Assembly: GCF_006491645.1 (NCBI RefSeq)
Contig: NZ_VDCZ01000002.1
Location: forward strand, 372,001 to 436,000
Origin: Flavobacterium profundi
GTDB lineage: Bacteria; Bacteroidota; Bacteroidia; Flavobacteriales; Flavobacteriaceae
Length of the DNA: 64,000 nucleotides
Direction of reading: 5' to 3'
The notes under the pieces are model-generated. The model was not told the DNA's origin, did not search any database, and worked only from the letters and a program-made list of their open reading frames with translations. Every line of letters starts with the position of its first letter. Position 1 is the stretch's first letter. A program made the translations under genes and the position numbers. Positions 1 through 9,399 of this stretch are shown here, in pieces.

Positions 1-727
1 TAAATTTAATTCCGTCTGTCATCATTGTATTACAAAACGGACATCCTGCAGCAATAATTTCAGGTTGTGTTTCTAAAGCATCTTCTGTACGCTCAATATT
101 GATATCTTTATTTCCTTTTTCAGGTTCTTTAAACATTTGAGCACCACCCGCACCACAACAAAGACCATTTGCTCTAGAACGTTTCATTTCAACAAGTTCT
201 GCATCTAATTTCTGAATTAAATCTCTTGGTGCTTCATATACTTGATTCGCTCTTCCTAAATAACAAGGATCGTGAAAGGTAATTCTTTTGCCTTTAAACT
301 GTCCTCCTTCAATTGTTAATCTCCCATCTTCTAATAATGACTTTAAAAACTGAGTATGATGTACTACTTCATAAGTACCTCCTAATTCAGGATATTCATT
401 TTTTAAAGTATTGAAACAATGAGGACATGCGGTTACAATTTTTTTAATTTCATACGCATTCATGACCTCAATATTTGTCATGGCTTGCATTTGGAATAAA
501 AATTCGTTACCTGCTCTTTTAGCCGGATCGCCTGTACAACTTTCTTCCGTTCCTAAAACAGCAAATGATATATTGGCTCTATTTAAAATTTTCACAAAAG
601 CTTTGGTAATTTTTTTGGCACGATCATCAAAACTTCCAGCACAACCTACCCAAAATAAAACTTCTGGCTGTTTTCCTTCTGCCATCATTTCTGCCATTGT
701 TGGCACAACTATAGTATTATCTGACAT
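1..727 (-). CDS. (Fe-S)-binding protein with two CCG domains, 3' end cut by window edge
   Basis: The frame is open from an ATG at 727 to the left edge, so about 242 residues are visible and the C-terminus lies outside. Two cysteine-rich CCG modules can be read. The first contains GCAGSF and ends in CPHC. The second contains HDPCYLGRAN, then LCCGAGG, then CPFC. Such modules bind a [4Fe-4S] cluster in heterodisulfide reductase subunit B, GlpC and LutA relatives. The next gene upstream (823-2154) encodes a membrane protein with two ferredoxin-type clusters, so the pair probably forms a membrane-associated electron-transfer complex. The electron donor and acceptor cannot be told from sequence. 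The family is clear; the physiological role is inference. Confidence 0.88.
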   Translation of the reverse strand, partial: MSDNTIVVPTMAEMMAEGKQPEVLFWVGCAGSFDDRAKKITKAFVKILNRANISFAVLGTEESCTGDPAKRAGNEFLFQMQAMTNIEVMNAYEIKKIVTACPHCFNTLKNEYPELGGTYEVVHHTQFLKSLLEDGRLTIEGGQFKGKRITFHDPCYLGRANQVYEAPRDLIQKLDAELVEMKRSRANGLCCGAGGAQMFKEPEKGNKDINIERTEDALETQPEIIAAGCPFCNTMMTDGIKF

Positions 728-822
728 ATTAAAATTTGATTTTAGATTAAGAATTAATTACTCAATCTGATTTTCAATTAGTATTTCTAAAGCGAATGAT
801 TCAAAACTTGAATCTGCATTTA

Positions 823-2154
823 TTAATTTTCGTTTTTCCAATTTAAGCGATCCATTTGGTTGTATTGCCATGGAGCACCGTTATTTTCAATATTGGTCAT
901 CATGTTATTTAATTCCATAGGAGCTGCACTTTGTTCCATAACTAAATAACGTCTCATATCCATAATGATAGATAACGGACTAATATTTACAGGGCACTCT
1001 TCAACACATGCATTACATGACGTACAAGCCCAAAGCTCTTCAGTTGTAATGTAATCGTTTAACAAGGTTTTACCATCTTCTACAAAAGTTCCTTTATTCG
1101 CATCTATATTTTTACCTACTTCTTCTAGACGATCTCTCGTATCCATCATAATCTTTCTTGGAGATAATTTTTTTCCTGTTTGATTTGCAGGACATGAAGA
1201 TGTACATCTTCCACATTCTGTACAGGTGTAAGCATTTAATAATTGTACCCAATTTAAATCCTGCACGTCAGAAGCTCCGAATTTGGCAGGCACAGCATCT
1301 GGATTTGCGGGTGCAGCAAATGGGTCAGCTGAAGGATCCATCATTAGTTTTACTTCATTGGTTACACTTTCTAAATTATCAAATTGACCTTGTGGTTTTA
1401 GATTCGCAAAATACGTATTTGGGAAAGCTAATAAAATATGTAAATGTTTAGAAAAATATAAATAATTTAAAAACACTAAAATGCCACAAATATGCAACCA
1501 CCAAGCTGTTCTTTCAATCATAAAAACTACACTATTATCCATTCCATCGAAAATAGGAGCTATTAACTGAGAAATAGGATAGCTTCCTGCTTGATGATAA
1601 TGTGAGAATCCACCAGGAACGTATTGCAAATGAAAATCAGCTGCATTCATGGTTAAGAATAACGTCATTAATACGACTTCAAAATACAAAATATAATTGG
1701 CATCATTTTTAGGAAAACCTTTCATTTCTGGTTTCCAAAAACGTTGCAATTTGATTACATTTCGTCTTAACCAAAATATAATTACCGCTACTAGAACTAA
1801 AAAGGCAAGAATTTCAAAAGAGCCAATTAAAAAGTTATAAAAACCTCCTAGAAAAGCAAATACACGATGTGTACCAAATAAGCCATCAATAATAATTTCT
1901 AAAACCTCTAAATTGATAATGATGAATCCAACATATACAATAATATGTAAAAATCCAGCAATGGGTCTTTTTACCATTTTTGACTGTCCTAAAGCTATCA
2001 TCATCATATTTTTCCATCTTGCAGAAGGATTGTCTTTTCGATCTACATCTTGACCCAATTTTATATTGCGAATTAGTTTTTTTACATTTTTAGCAAAATA
2101 ACCAATTCCAATAACTAATACGATAGCAAATAATAGATTAGGTAAAATACTCAT
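823..2154 (-). CDS. Membrane-anchored (Fe-S) oxidoreductase with two 4Fe-4S clusters
   Basis: 443 residues. The first 245 contain about five hydrophobic segments (near 3-22, 66-92, 100-130, 152-170 and 208-235), with histidines H70, H221, H237 and H239 that could ligate heme b. The C-terminal part has two classical cluster motifs: C311-x2-C314-x2-C317-x3-C321-P and C377-x2-C380-x2-C383-x3-C387-P. This resembles a fusion of a NarI-like cytochrome b domain with an HdrC/GlpC-like dicluster domain. The downstream gene (1-727) carries the matching CCG subunit after a 95-bp gap, and the MlaD gene lies 11 bp upstream. Electron transfer at the inner membrane is well supported; the substrate is unknown. 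Confidence 0.88.
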   Translation of the reverse strand: MSILPNLLFAIVLVIGIGYFAKNVKKLIRNIKLGQDVDRKDNPSARWKNMMMIALGQSKMVKRPIAGFLHIIVYVGFIIINLEVLEIIIDGLFGTHRVFAFLGGFYNFLIGSFEILAFLVLVAVIIFWLRRNVIKLQRFWKPEMKGFPKNDANYILYFEVVLMTLFLTMNAADFHLQYVPGGFSHYHQAGSYPISQLIAPIFDGMDNSVVFMIERTAWWLHICGILVFLNYLYFSKHLHILLAFPNTYFANLKPQGQFDNLESVTNEVKLMMDPSADPFAAPANPDAVPAKFGASDVQDLNWVQLLNAYTCTECGRCTSSCPANQTGKKLSPRKIMMDTRDRLEEVGKNIDANKGTFVEDGKTLLNDYITTEELWACTSCNACVEECPVNISPLSIIMDMRRYLVMEQSAAPMELNNMMTNIENNGAPWQYNQMDRLNWKNEN

Positions 2155-2165
2155 AGGGTTCGTCT

Positions 2166-3137
2166 TTATTTATTTTGTTCTGAATTTTCTGTTTTATTAT
2201 TTTTTTCTGGAGCTACATAAGGTTTTTCTTTTTTACCAAAAAGTGAAACATTTACATAACGCGTAGGATGCAATCTTAAATCTTGCAATAACAACTCTAG
2301 TTCTTTAGAAGCCTTAGTAAAATTGGTATACATCGCTTCATCATTCATTAATTTACCCATGGTTCCTTTACCACTCTCAATTCCTTTCATAATTTTATCT
2401 ACACTAGCCAAAGTTTTCTCCAGATTTTTTACAGTTTGACCTAAATTAGCTTTCGCCAAAGAATCTGACATTACTGCAAAATTAGCTGTAGTTTTATCTA
2501 AATTGTCAAACGATTGGTTCAACTTGGTTTTATTTTCCGTTAATAAAGTATTTAAATTTCTAGAAATACCACTAAATTGAGTCATACTTCTATTCAATTC
2601 ATTAATACTACCTTTCAAATTGTCTTTGGTCTTTTGATCCAATATTTCATTAAAATTTGCAAATAAGATATTGGCATTATTTAATAATTTATCTATTTTG
2701 TCTTTCAAAGGTTCCATTTGTTCAGCTAAAGCATCTGTAAGACCAAGTTTAGATCTTGATGGAAGAAAATCACCAGATACAGCTAAATTAGTATCTTCAT
2801 CATTAGGAATGATGATAATTTCTTTACCACCTAAAGGTGATGAACCAGATAATTCGGCAACACTAGTTTTTGAAATAGGATAATCTGAAGTAATTGCAAT
2901 TTCAACTTCTACTTTTTTATTTTCCAAAAAGTGGTACGAATTCACTCTTCCAACATTTACACCTTTTAGCTTTACAATAGAAGAAGGTTCTAAGCCTTCA
3001 ACAGAATCATAAACTACATATAATTTTTTACTAGAATCGAATAGATTTCTCCCTTTTAAAAAACTATATCCCCAAATAAAAAGTAAAATTGAGGAAATAA
3101 CTAAAATCGCGGTTTTAATTTCTTTGGTCAGTTTCAA
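2166..3137 (-). CDS. MlaD family protein (MCE domain), phospholipid transport
   Basis: 323 residues. A single N-terminal transmembrane anchor (about 8-27) is followed by an MCE domain (about 38-115, with VEGLEPSSIVKLKGVNVGRV and the SPLGGKEI region). A long helical region (about 140-290), rich in N, K and L, probably forms the coiled needle or tunnel seen in MCE proteins. The C-terminal tail is charged. MlaD/MCE proteins act in the periplasm as the lipid-binding part of an ABC transporter that moves phospholipids between the membranes. No mlaE or mlaF gene is nearby, so partners are encoded elsewhere. It sits between the Fe-S pair and the amidase on the same strand with short gaps. Confidence 0.87.
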   Translation of the reverse strand: MKLTKEIKTAILVISSILLFIWGYSFLKGRNLFDSSKKLYVVYDSVEGLEPSSIVKLKGVNVGRVNSYHFLENKKVEVEIAITSDYPISKTSVAELSGSSPLGGKEIIIIPNDEDTNLAVSGDFLPSRSKLGLTDALAEQMEPLKDKIDKLLNNANILFANFNEILDQKTKDNLKGSINELNRSMTQFSGISRNLNTLLTENKTKLNQSFDNLDKTTANFAVMSDSLAKANLGQTVKNLEKTLASVDKIMKGIESGKGTMGKLMNDEAMYTNFTKASKELELLLQDLRLHPTRYVNVSLFGKKEKPYVAPEKNNKTENSEQNK

Positions 3138-3171
3138 AATACATTATTTTTAACAAAAATAAAACTTTATT

Positions 3172-4326
3172 TTATTTAATAGCATCAGATAGGTTAATTT
3201 TTACTCCATCTTTATAAGCTACTATAAACGCCGATTCAAAACCTTTATTTTTAGCTTCTGTTAATTTATTTTGTGCCAATTCATAACTATCCTCAGAACC
3301 AAAAAGATACTTATAAATTTTACCGGATTGTTCCACATGAACACCATTTAACCCTTTAAAATTAGAAGGAGATGTTGCAATCTTAGTACTACTTGCAGAC
3401 AACTGTACTTTAAATTGAATACCATTTTTAACATTTTCAATTATGGCTTGAACTGGATCTTCTTTTACAACAGCTGGAGTTTCCTCTACTCTTCCAGTTT
3501 CTGTAACAACAGGTTTCGTTCCAGATGATGTTTTATAATATTGCTTTTTATACGAAAAAATTGCATCTGCAATAGCTTTTGCCACTTCATTTTGTCCTTT
3601 TTCTGTATTTAAATATTCACCTTCAACTTTATTAGACAAAAAACCTATTTCTATCAAAACTCCTGGCATGTATGAAGCGTCTAACACCCAAAGTGGTGCT
3701 TGTTTAACACCTCTACTCTTTTTACCTAAATTATCTTTGAAATTATCTTCTACAAACGCGGCTAGTTCAATACTTTGATTTAAATACTCTTCTTGTAAAA
3801 TTTTTAAACCAATTAAAGATTCAGGTCGGTTTGGATCAAAACCTTTATAATTTTCTTTATAATCGTCTTCTAATAAAATTACCGAGTTTTCATTTTTAGC
3901 AACTTCTAAATTAGTAGAACTTCTACTCAATCCCATTACAAAAGTTTCGGTTCCAAAAGCAGAATAATTTTTAGCTGCATTACAATGAATGGAAACAAAA
4001 AGATTAGCATCTTGTTTATTTGCTTGAATGGCTCTGTCTTTTAATTCAACAAACACATCCGTTTTACGAGAATAGAAAAAATCGAAATCGCTATCTTTAC
4101 TTAAATATTCTCCCACTTTTAAAGTTACTGCCAATGCAATTTTCTTTTCAATGTAACCATGATGCACATTTCCATAGTCTTTTCCGCCGTGTCCTGCATC
4201 TAATACTACTTTAAATTTTGACTTTGACTGTGCCATGACATTTGAAAAAGACAAAAACAAAACAGTGATTATTAACACTTTAAGGTTAAATTTTAATTGG
4301 GGTGTATAGCAGGTTTCTTTCCGCAT
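3172..4326 (-). CDS. N-acetylmuramoyl-L-alanine amidase (Amidase_3) with C-terminal SPOR-like domain
   Basis: 384 residues with a signal peptide ending near residue 32 (NVMAQ). The Amidase_3 zinc site is complete: H46 in DAGHGGKD, E60, H114 in VSIHCNA, and the catalytic E226 in IEIGFLSN. The enzyme cuts the amide bond between MurNAc and L-Ala in the cell wall, usually at division. About 90 C-terminal residues (near 300-384) look like a SPOR domain, which binds denuded glycan at the septum. The gene is divergent from the LptD-like gene with only 49 bp between the starts, so the two promoters must overlap or sit back to back. Confidence 0.9.
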   Translation of the reverse strand: MRKETCYTPQLKFNLKVLIITVLFLSFSNVMAQSKSKFKVVLDAGHGGKDYGNVHHGYIEKKIALAVTLKVGEYLSKDSDFDFFYSRKTDVFVELKDRAIQANKQDANLFVSIHCNAAKNYSAFGTETFVMGLSRSSTNLEVAKNENSVILLEDDYKENYKGFDPNRPESLIGLKILQEEYLNQSIELAAFVEDNFKDNLGKKSRGVKQAPLWVLDASYMPGVLIEIGFLSNKVEGEYLNTEKGQNEVAKAIADAIFSYKKQYYKTSSGTKPVVTETGRVEETPAVVKEDPVQAIIENVKNGIQFKVQLSASSTKIATSPSNFKGLNGVHVEQSGKIYKYLFGSEDSYELAQNKLTEAKNKGFESAFIVAYKDGVKINLSDAIK

Positions 4327-4370
4327 AGTTATAATTTTATTAAAAGCTTATTTTTACAAAAAAATATATG

Positions 4371-4378
4371 TAAGTTTG
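4371..4378 (+). promoter_or_regulatory. -7 box match (TAAGTTTG) at the LptD-like gene
   Basis: This is a perfect match to the Bacteroidetes -7 consensus TAnnTTTG in the 49-bp divergent region. Its last three bases are the TTG proposed as the LptD start. If it is a real promoter, translation must begin downstream, for instance at the in-frame TTG at 4427. Chance matches to this pattern are common in AT-rich DNA. Confidence 0.35.
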
Positions 4379-7123
4379 ACACTTCAAAAAGTAAGCCAAA
4401 TTTTTACAAAAATACTATTATTAGCGTTGTATACAAAGTTATTTCATATCGTTTTTTTAGCAATTTTTCTAACAATTGGAAATCATGCGCTGTACTCACA
4501 AGAAATAAAACCTAAAAAATCTTTTAACAAGCAGGATAAGGTTAAAAATGACTCTATTACTACTAGTATTGTTATCGATTCTTCTTTAGTAAAAATTGAG
4601 AATCCTCTTGATCCCACAAAGAAAACAAACGATACAGTTAAAAAAAAGCCATTATTAGAAGGTGTTGTAACTCGTAAGGCAAAAGATTATGAAAAAGCCA
4701 ATCAGAAAACAAAAGAATTAACACTTTATAATGAAGCAGAATTATATTATACCGATATTGAATTAAAAGCGGGAATTATCGTTCTCAATTATGAAAAGAA
4801 TGAAGTATATGCAGGTCGAATAAAAGACAGCTTAGGAAACTATATTCAATATCCTGTTTTCAAACAAGGGAACAATGTAATCGAACCCGATTCAATTCGT
4901 TTTAATTTTAAAACCAAAAAAGCGCTTATTTGGAATTCTAGAACCAAACAAGGCGAATTAAATATTAAAGCAGAAGTATCCAAAAGAGAAAACGATTCTG
5001 TTATTTTCTTAAAAAATGCTAGAATAACAACTTCAAAAAATATAGATGATCCAGAATATTATTTTGCGGTTTCCAAAGTTAAATTTGTACCTAAGAAAAA
5101 AGTAGTAGTAGGTCCAACTCATTTAGTAATTGTAGATGTTCCTACACCTGTTTTCCTACCTTTTGCTTATTTTCCAATGTCTGAAAAAAGCACCTCAGGA
5201 TTTATTGTGCCTACACCAGGACAATCCAACCAACAAGGCTATTTCTTACAAAATGGAGGGTATTACTTTGCTCTAACAGATTATTATGATTTAGCAGTTT
5301 TAGGAGATTATTATACCAATGGTAGTTATGGATTGCGATTTGAAAGCAGTTATGCAAAAAGGTATAAATTTAATGGTCGCGTCAATTTTAGATTTGAAAA
5401 TAACATTCAGAGTGAAAAAGGATTACCCGACTATGTAAAATCGAAACAATATAATATTCAGTGGTCACATAGTCAAGATGCAAAAGCAGCAGCTAACTCT
5501 CGATTTTCTGCTTCTGTAAACTTAGGTAGTAGCCAATATTTTAGACAATCCGTTAATTTAGCTAATATTGGTTCCAGTTTAAATAACAACTTAAGTTCTT
5601 CGGTTTCCTATTCAAAAACATTCCAAACTGTTCCTCAAGTTAACTTATCATTATCTGCCACTCATAATCAAAATACAAATACTGAAGTCATCAATATGAC
5701 TTTACCAACACTACAAGCTAGTGTGGATCGTATTTTCCCTTTTGCACCAAAAGATGGCGTTAAAAAAGGATTTATCAAAAACATCAATTTTCAATATAAT
5801 TTGAGAGGTGAAAATAGAATTTCAACAGCTGATTCTTTATTTTTCAAACCTCAAATGTTTAGAGATGCTAAAACAGGCTTTCAACATACTATTCCTATTA
5901 GTACTAATTTTAAAGTATTCAAATATTTTAGCGTTACTACAGGAGCTAGCTATAATGAAGTTTGGGCACTAAATACCATTGAAAAATCATTTAGTTCTAC
6001 TGAAAACAAAGTCGTTACTGAAGATGTAAAAGGATTTGACGCTTTTAGAACGTATAATTTTAGTGCGAGTATCGGAACCACTATTTATGGTACTTTTAAT
6101 TTTGGTGAAGATAAAAAATTTCAAGCTTTAAGACATGTAATGCGTCCAAGTGTATCGTATGGATACACGCCTAGTTTTGATCAATATTATGATACTTATG
6201 CTATTGATGCAACTGGTAATACCTATCGAGAATATACTCGTTTTGAAGGAGGATTATTTGGAGCACCTGGAAAAAGTTATTCCAATAATTTAGGTTTTTC
6301 ATTAAGTAACACCTTTGAAGCAAAGGTTAGAGATGATGAAAGTGAAAAAGATGAGCCTAAAAAAGTAATGCTTTTAAACAATTTGAATTTTTCAACTAGT
6401 TATAATTTAGCTGCTGATTCATTAGCCTGGTCACCTATGCGTGTAAGTGGTGGAACACAGCTTTTTAAACAAAAAATGAATCTTAATTTTGGAGCTACTT
6501 TAGATCCTTATGCAATCGATAATTCTGGCAGGAGAATTGAAAAATACAATATTGATAATGGCGGTAGTTTGTTTCGATTAACCAGTGCTAACATGACTAT
6601 TAATTATGGTTTTTCTAGTGCAGATGGTGATAAAAACGGAAATGGGTCTAGTCAAACAGAACAAAATGGTGGCCGTCAAGATGATTTATTTGGAACTGGT
6701 ACTAATTTAAATGATAACCGTCAAAGTCTTTTTAATGATGATGGTAAAGAAGAAGACGAAGATCCCCATAGTGAATGGTATAACACCAAATTGCCTTGGG
6801 ATTTGCGCCTCGCCTATTCTGTTACCTATTCGAATAGTAATAGACAAAATGAAATTGCCTCACACTCCTTAATGGTTTCCGGAAATATCGAATTAGCACC
6901 TAGATGGAAAGTAGGTGCATCCTCTGGATATGATTTTAAACAAAAAGGAATTACTTTTACACAGTTACGTTTTGAGCGCGATTTAGAAAGTTGGAGAATG
7001 AGTTTCAATTGGGTTCCTTTTGGTCCTAATACCTATTGGGGATTCTTTATTGGAATTAGTTCATCTGTATTAAGCGATATTAAATGGGAGAAAAACCAAT
7101 TACCAGATCGCGTTTTCAGATAA
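4376..7123 (+). CDS. lptD: Putative LPS-assembly outer-membrane protein LptD
   Basis: 915 residues from a TTG codon; no ATG lies in frame near the N-terminus. An export signal ends near residue 43 (HALYSQE). An OstA/LptA-like jelly-roll part follows (about 90-260, with AELYYTDIELKAG and the variable PTPVFLPFAYFPM segment), then a long C-terminal beta-barrel that ends in a hydrophobic/aromatic strand. LptD inserts lipopolysaccharide into the outer leaflet of the outer membrane. Bacteroidetes versions are larger than that of E. coli, as here. The TTG at 4427 gives a shorter N-terminus with a conventional signal peptide and is a serious alternative start. Transcription is divergent from the amidase. 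Confidence 0.85.
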   Translation: MTLQKVSQIFTKILLLALYTKLFHIVFLAIFLTIGNHALYSQEIKPKKSFNKQDKVKNDSITTSIVIDSSLVKIENPLDPTKKTNDTVKKKPLLEGVVTRKAKDYEKANQKTKELTLYNEAELYYTDIELKAGIIVLNYEKNEVYAGRIKDSLGNYIQYPVFKQGNNVIEPDSIRFNFKTKKALIWNSRTKQGELNIKAEVSKRENDSVIFLKNARITTSKNIDDPEYYFAVSKVKFVPKKKVVVGPTHLVIVDVPTPVFLPFAYFPMSEKSTSGFIVPTPGQSNQQGYFLQNGGYYFALTDYYDLAVLGDYYTNGSYGLRFESSYAKRYKFNGRVNFRFENNIQSEKGLPDYVKSKQYNIQWSHSQDAKAAANSRFSASVNLGSSQYFRQSVNLANIGSSLNNNLSSSVSYSKTFQTVPQVNLSLSATHNQNTNTEVINMTLPTLQASVDRIFPFAPKDGVKKGFIKNINFQYNLRGENRISTADSLFFKPQMFRDAKTGFQHTIPISTNFKVFKYFSVTTGASYNEVWALNTIEKSFSSTENKVVTEDVKGFDAFRTYNFSASIGTTIYGTFNFGEDKKFQALRHVMRPSVSYGYTPSFDQYYDTYAIDATGNTYREYTRFEGGLFGAPGKSYSNNLGFSLSNTFEAKVRDDESEKDEPKKVMLLNNLNFSTSYNLAADSLAWSPMRVSGGTQLFKQKMNLNFGATLDPYAIDNSGRRIEKYNIDNGGSLFRLTSANMTINYGFSSADGDKNGNGSSQTEQNGGRQDDLFGTGTNLNDNRQSLFNDDGKEEDEDPHSEWYNTKLPWDLRLAYSVTYSNSNRQNEIASHSLMVSGNIELAPRWKVGASSGYDFKQKGITFTQLRFERDLESWRMSFNWVPFGPNTYWGFFIGISSSVLSDIKWEKNQLPDRVFR

Positions 7124-7155
7124 TCGTTTACTTATAAAATAAATTTACAAACCAA

Positions 7156-7536
7156 ATGAAAAAAATAATTTTTACAGATAAAGCTCCAGCACCAATTGGC
7201 CCATACAACCAAGCTGTTTTAGTAGGAAACACTTTATATACTTCAGGACAAATAGCAATCAATCCTTCTACTGGAGAATTGGTTTTAACGGATATTGAAA
7301 CCGAAACAAAACAAGTAATGGAAAATATGAAAGCTGTACTTGATGCAGCTGAAATGACCTTTGACAATGTAATTAAAACCAGTATTTTTATCAGTGACAT
7401 GAATGATTTTGGTAAAATTAATGGTGTTTATGGAAGTTACTTTGATGAAAAAACAGCACCTGCAAGAGAAACCGTTCAGGTGGCTTGTTTACCAAAAAAT
7501 GTGAATGTTGAAATTTCAATGATTGCGATGAAATAA
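7156..7536 (+). CDS. ridA: RidA family reactive enamine/imine deaminase
   Basis: 126 residues, the normal family length. Family landmarks are present: Y17 and the SGQIAINPSTGE loop near 30-41, R104 (in APARETVQV) that holds the substrate carboxylate, and E119 in the conserved VEI end. RidA hydrolyses 2-aminoacrylate and related enamines made by PLP enzymes and so protects them. It is a soluble cytoplasmic trimer. It lies 32 bp after the LptD-like gene on the same strand and may be read with it. Confidence 0.93.
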   Translation: MKKIIFTDKAPAPIGPYNQAVLVGNTLYTSGQIAINPSTGELVLTDIETETKQVMENMKAVLDAAEMTFDNVIKTSIFISDMNDFGKINGVYGSYFDEKTAPARETVQVACLPKNVNVEISMIAMK

Positions 7537-7605
7537 GAAAGATTATTGACAACTATAATATAAATCTCATTCTAATAAGTTTAAGATTTTTTATTCTAAT
7601 TAAAT

Positions 7606-7929
7606 GTGAAAGAAAGTAACGGAATTTTATTTTACACTTACTGTATTTTTTTGAGTATTATGTTTTCCATGTTCCTCATCTATGTAAAAATTAGTATAGG
7701 GACTAATTTCAAATTAGTTGAAACCTTACAAAATTTTATCATCTTAAGTATTGGTAGTATTTTAGGGCTTATTTCTGTAATACTCTTTTTTATAATTAAT
7801 CATTTAACAATGAAATCCTTAACTCCATTATTAAGAAAAAGAATAACACAAACAATAATAATCCTACTTCTTTGTCTTCTAGTGCATCAAATTCATCAAA
7901 TTTTAGAATTTGATTTAGATATTATATAA
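7606..7929 (+). CDS. Small hypothetical membrane protein
   Basis: 107 residues with three likely membrane segments (about 7-26, 42-66 and 82-102) and a basic loop before the last (LLRKRITQ). The start shown is GTG; an internal ATG at residue 19 (7660) would cut into the first segment. I do not recognise a family. The gene lies 69 bp after ridA and ends at a strong hairpin terminator, so it looks like the last gene of that transcription unit. Confidence 0.6.
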   Translation: MKESNGILFYTYCIFLSIMFSMFLIYVKISIGTNFKLVETLQNFIILSIGSILGLISVILFFIINHLTMKSLTPLLRKRITQTIIILLLCLLVHQIHQILEFDLDII

Positions 7930-7960
7930 AAAATCCCAAGTAAAAACTTGGGATTTTTTA
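7927..7960. terminator. Bidirectional hairpin terminator
   Basis: The stem is AAATCCCAAGT (7931-7941) with ACTTGGGATTT (7946-7956) and an AAAA loop, flanked by A and T runs. It sits between the converging 107-residue gene and sucC and can serve both. Confidence 0.85.
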
Positions 7961-7981
7961 TATATAACCAGAATTATCTTA

Positions 7982-9175
7982 TTACGATAAAGCAGCTTTT
8001 ACTTGATCAGCAGCTTCTTGGAATTGAACAGCTGATAAAATTGGCATTCCTGAATTATCAATTAATTCTTTTGCAATTTCAGCATTCGTTCCTTGTAAAC
8101 GTACAATAATAGGCACTTTAATTGCATCACCCATATTTTTATAAGCATCTACAACTCCTTGTGCTACTCTATCACAACGTACAATTCCTCCAAAGATATT
8201 AATCAAAATAGCTTTTACATTTGGATCTTTTAAAATAATACGGAAAGCTGTTTCCACACGTTTTGCATCAGCAGTACCACCAACATCTAAGAAGTTTGCT
8301 GGCTCAAAACCTGCATACTTAATTAAATCCATAGTTGCCATTGCAAGACCAGCACCGTTCACCATACATCCTACAGTACCATCAAGATCCACATAATTTA
8401 AACCAACTTCTTTAGCTTCAACTTCAATTGGATTTTCTTCACGAATATCTCTCATTTCAGCTAAATCTTTATGACGGAATAATGCATTATCATCTAAATC
8501 AACTTTAGCATCTACTGCAATAATTTTATCATCAGACGTTTTTAAAACAGGATTAATTTCAAACATTGAAGCATCAGAACCAATATAAGCTTTGTAAAGA
8601 GCGTCAACAAATTTTATCATCTCTTTAAAAGCATTACCTGATAATCCTAAATTAAAAGCAATTCTTCTTGCTTGAAACCCTTGCAAACCTACAGCAGGAT
8701 CAATCTCTTCAGTAAAAATTAAATGAGGTGTTTTTTCAGCTACTTCTTCAATATCCATTCCTCCTTCAGTAGAATACATAATCATATTTCTACCTTTTCC
8801 TCTATTTAATAAAACTGACATATAAAATTCTGAAGTTTCGCTTTCACCTGGATAATAAACATCCTCCGCTACTAAAACTTTATGAACTCTTTTACCAGTT
8901 GGAGGGGTTTGAGGTGTAATTAAATCCATTCCAATAATTTGACCAGCTAATTCAGCAACTTGATCTAAATTTTTAGCCAATTTAACTCCTCCACCTTTTC
9001 CACGACCACCCGCGTGAATTTGAGCTTTAATTACGTGCCAACCTGTTCCTGTTTCAGCAGTTAATTGTTTTGCTTTTGCTACAGCTTCTTCAGCGTTATT
9101 AGCAACATGCCCACGTTGAATACGCACTCCATAGCTAGCTAATATTTCTTTACCTTGATATTCGTGTAAATTCAT
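7982..9175 (-). CDS. sucC: Succinyl-CoA synthetase (ADP-forming) subunit beta
   Basis: 397 residues, the usual length. The N-terminus MNLHEYQGKEIL, the ATP-grasp fold (GGRGKGGGVKLA near 53-64), the metal-site region (EINPVLKTSDDKIIAVDAKV) and the CoA-ligase segment NIFGGIVRCDRVAQGV identify it. It makes ATP or GTP from succinyl-CoA in the TCA cycle together with the alpha subunit. sucD is not beside it, so the two subunits are encoded apart. It appears monocistronic: a -7 box lies 35 bp upstream and a terminator directly follows. Confidence 0.96.
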   Translation of the reverse strand: MNLHEYQGKEILASYGVRIQRGHVANNAEEAVAKAKQLTAETGTGWHVIKAQIHAGGRGKGGGVKLAKNLDQVAELAGQIIGMDLITPQTPPTGKRVHKVLVAEDVYYPGESETSEFYMSVLLNRGKGRNMIMYSTEGGMDIEEVAEKTPHLIFTEEIDPAVGLQGFQARRIAFNLGLSGNAFKEMIKFVDALYKAYIGSDASMFEINPVLKTSDDKIIAVDAKVDLDDNALFRHKDLAEMRDIREENPIEVEAKEVGLNYVDLDGTVGCMVNGAGLAMATMDLIKYAGFEPANFLDVGGTADAKRVETAFRIILKDPNVKAILINIFGGIVRCDRVAQGVVDAYKNMGDAIKVPIIVRLQGTNAEIAKELIDNSGMPILSAVQFQEAADQVKAALS

Positions 9176-9209
9176 AATATAATAGGTTATTTCTTTTTAA
9201 AAAGTGCCA

Positions 9210-9217
9210 CAAAAATA
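9210..9217 (-). promoter_or_regulatory. Probable sucC promoter -7 box (TATTTTTG)
   Basis: On the minus strand TATTTTTG fits TAnnTTTG and would start a transcript about 28 bases ahead of the sucC ATG. No clear -33 TTG is seen. Confidence 0.5.
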
Positions 9218-9399
9218 ACAAACTAATTTCTAATTGGCTAACATTTTTAAGGATAATTTGGAATTCTTTAAAGCTTATAAGTTAATTTAAAAAATTTGAA
9301 TATTGTTATATTTATAACTAAATGTTATTTTTTGTTTAATTAACATCATTTTAATTATTTCTAATGACAAATGTTTTTAATTTGCAGAAAAAAGGGACA

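Noticed and set aside
462..770. A 102-codon plus-strand frame at the left edge
   Set aside because: It lies opposite the clear CCG-domain gene and is its shadow.
9305..9318. Palindrome GTTATATTTATAAC in the sucC-lysA gap
   Set aside because: It is a short AT-only palindrome of a kind expected often in this base composition.
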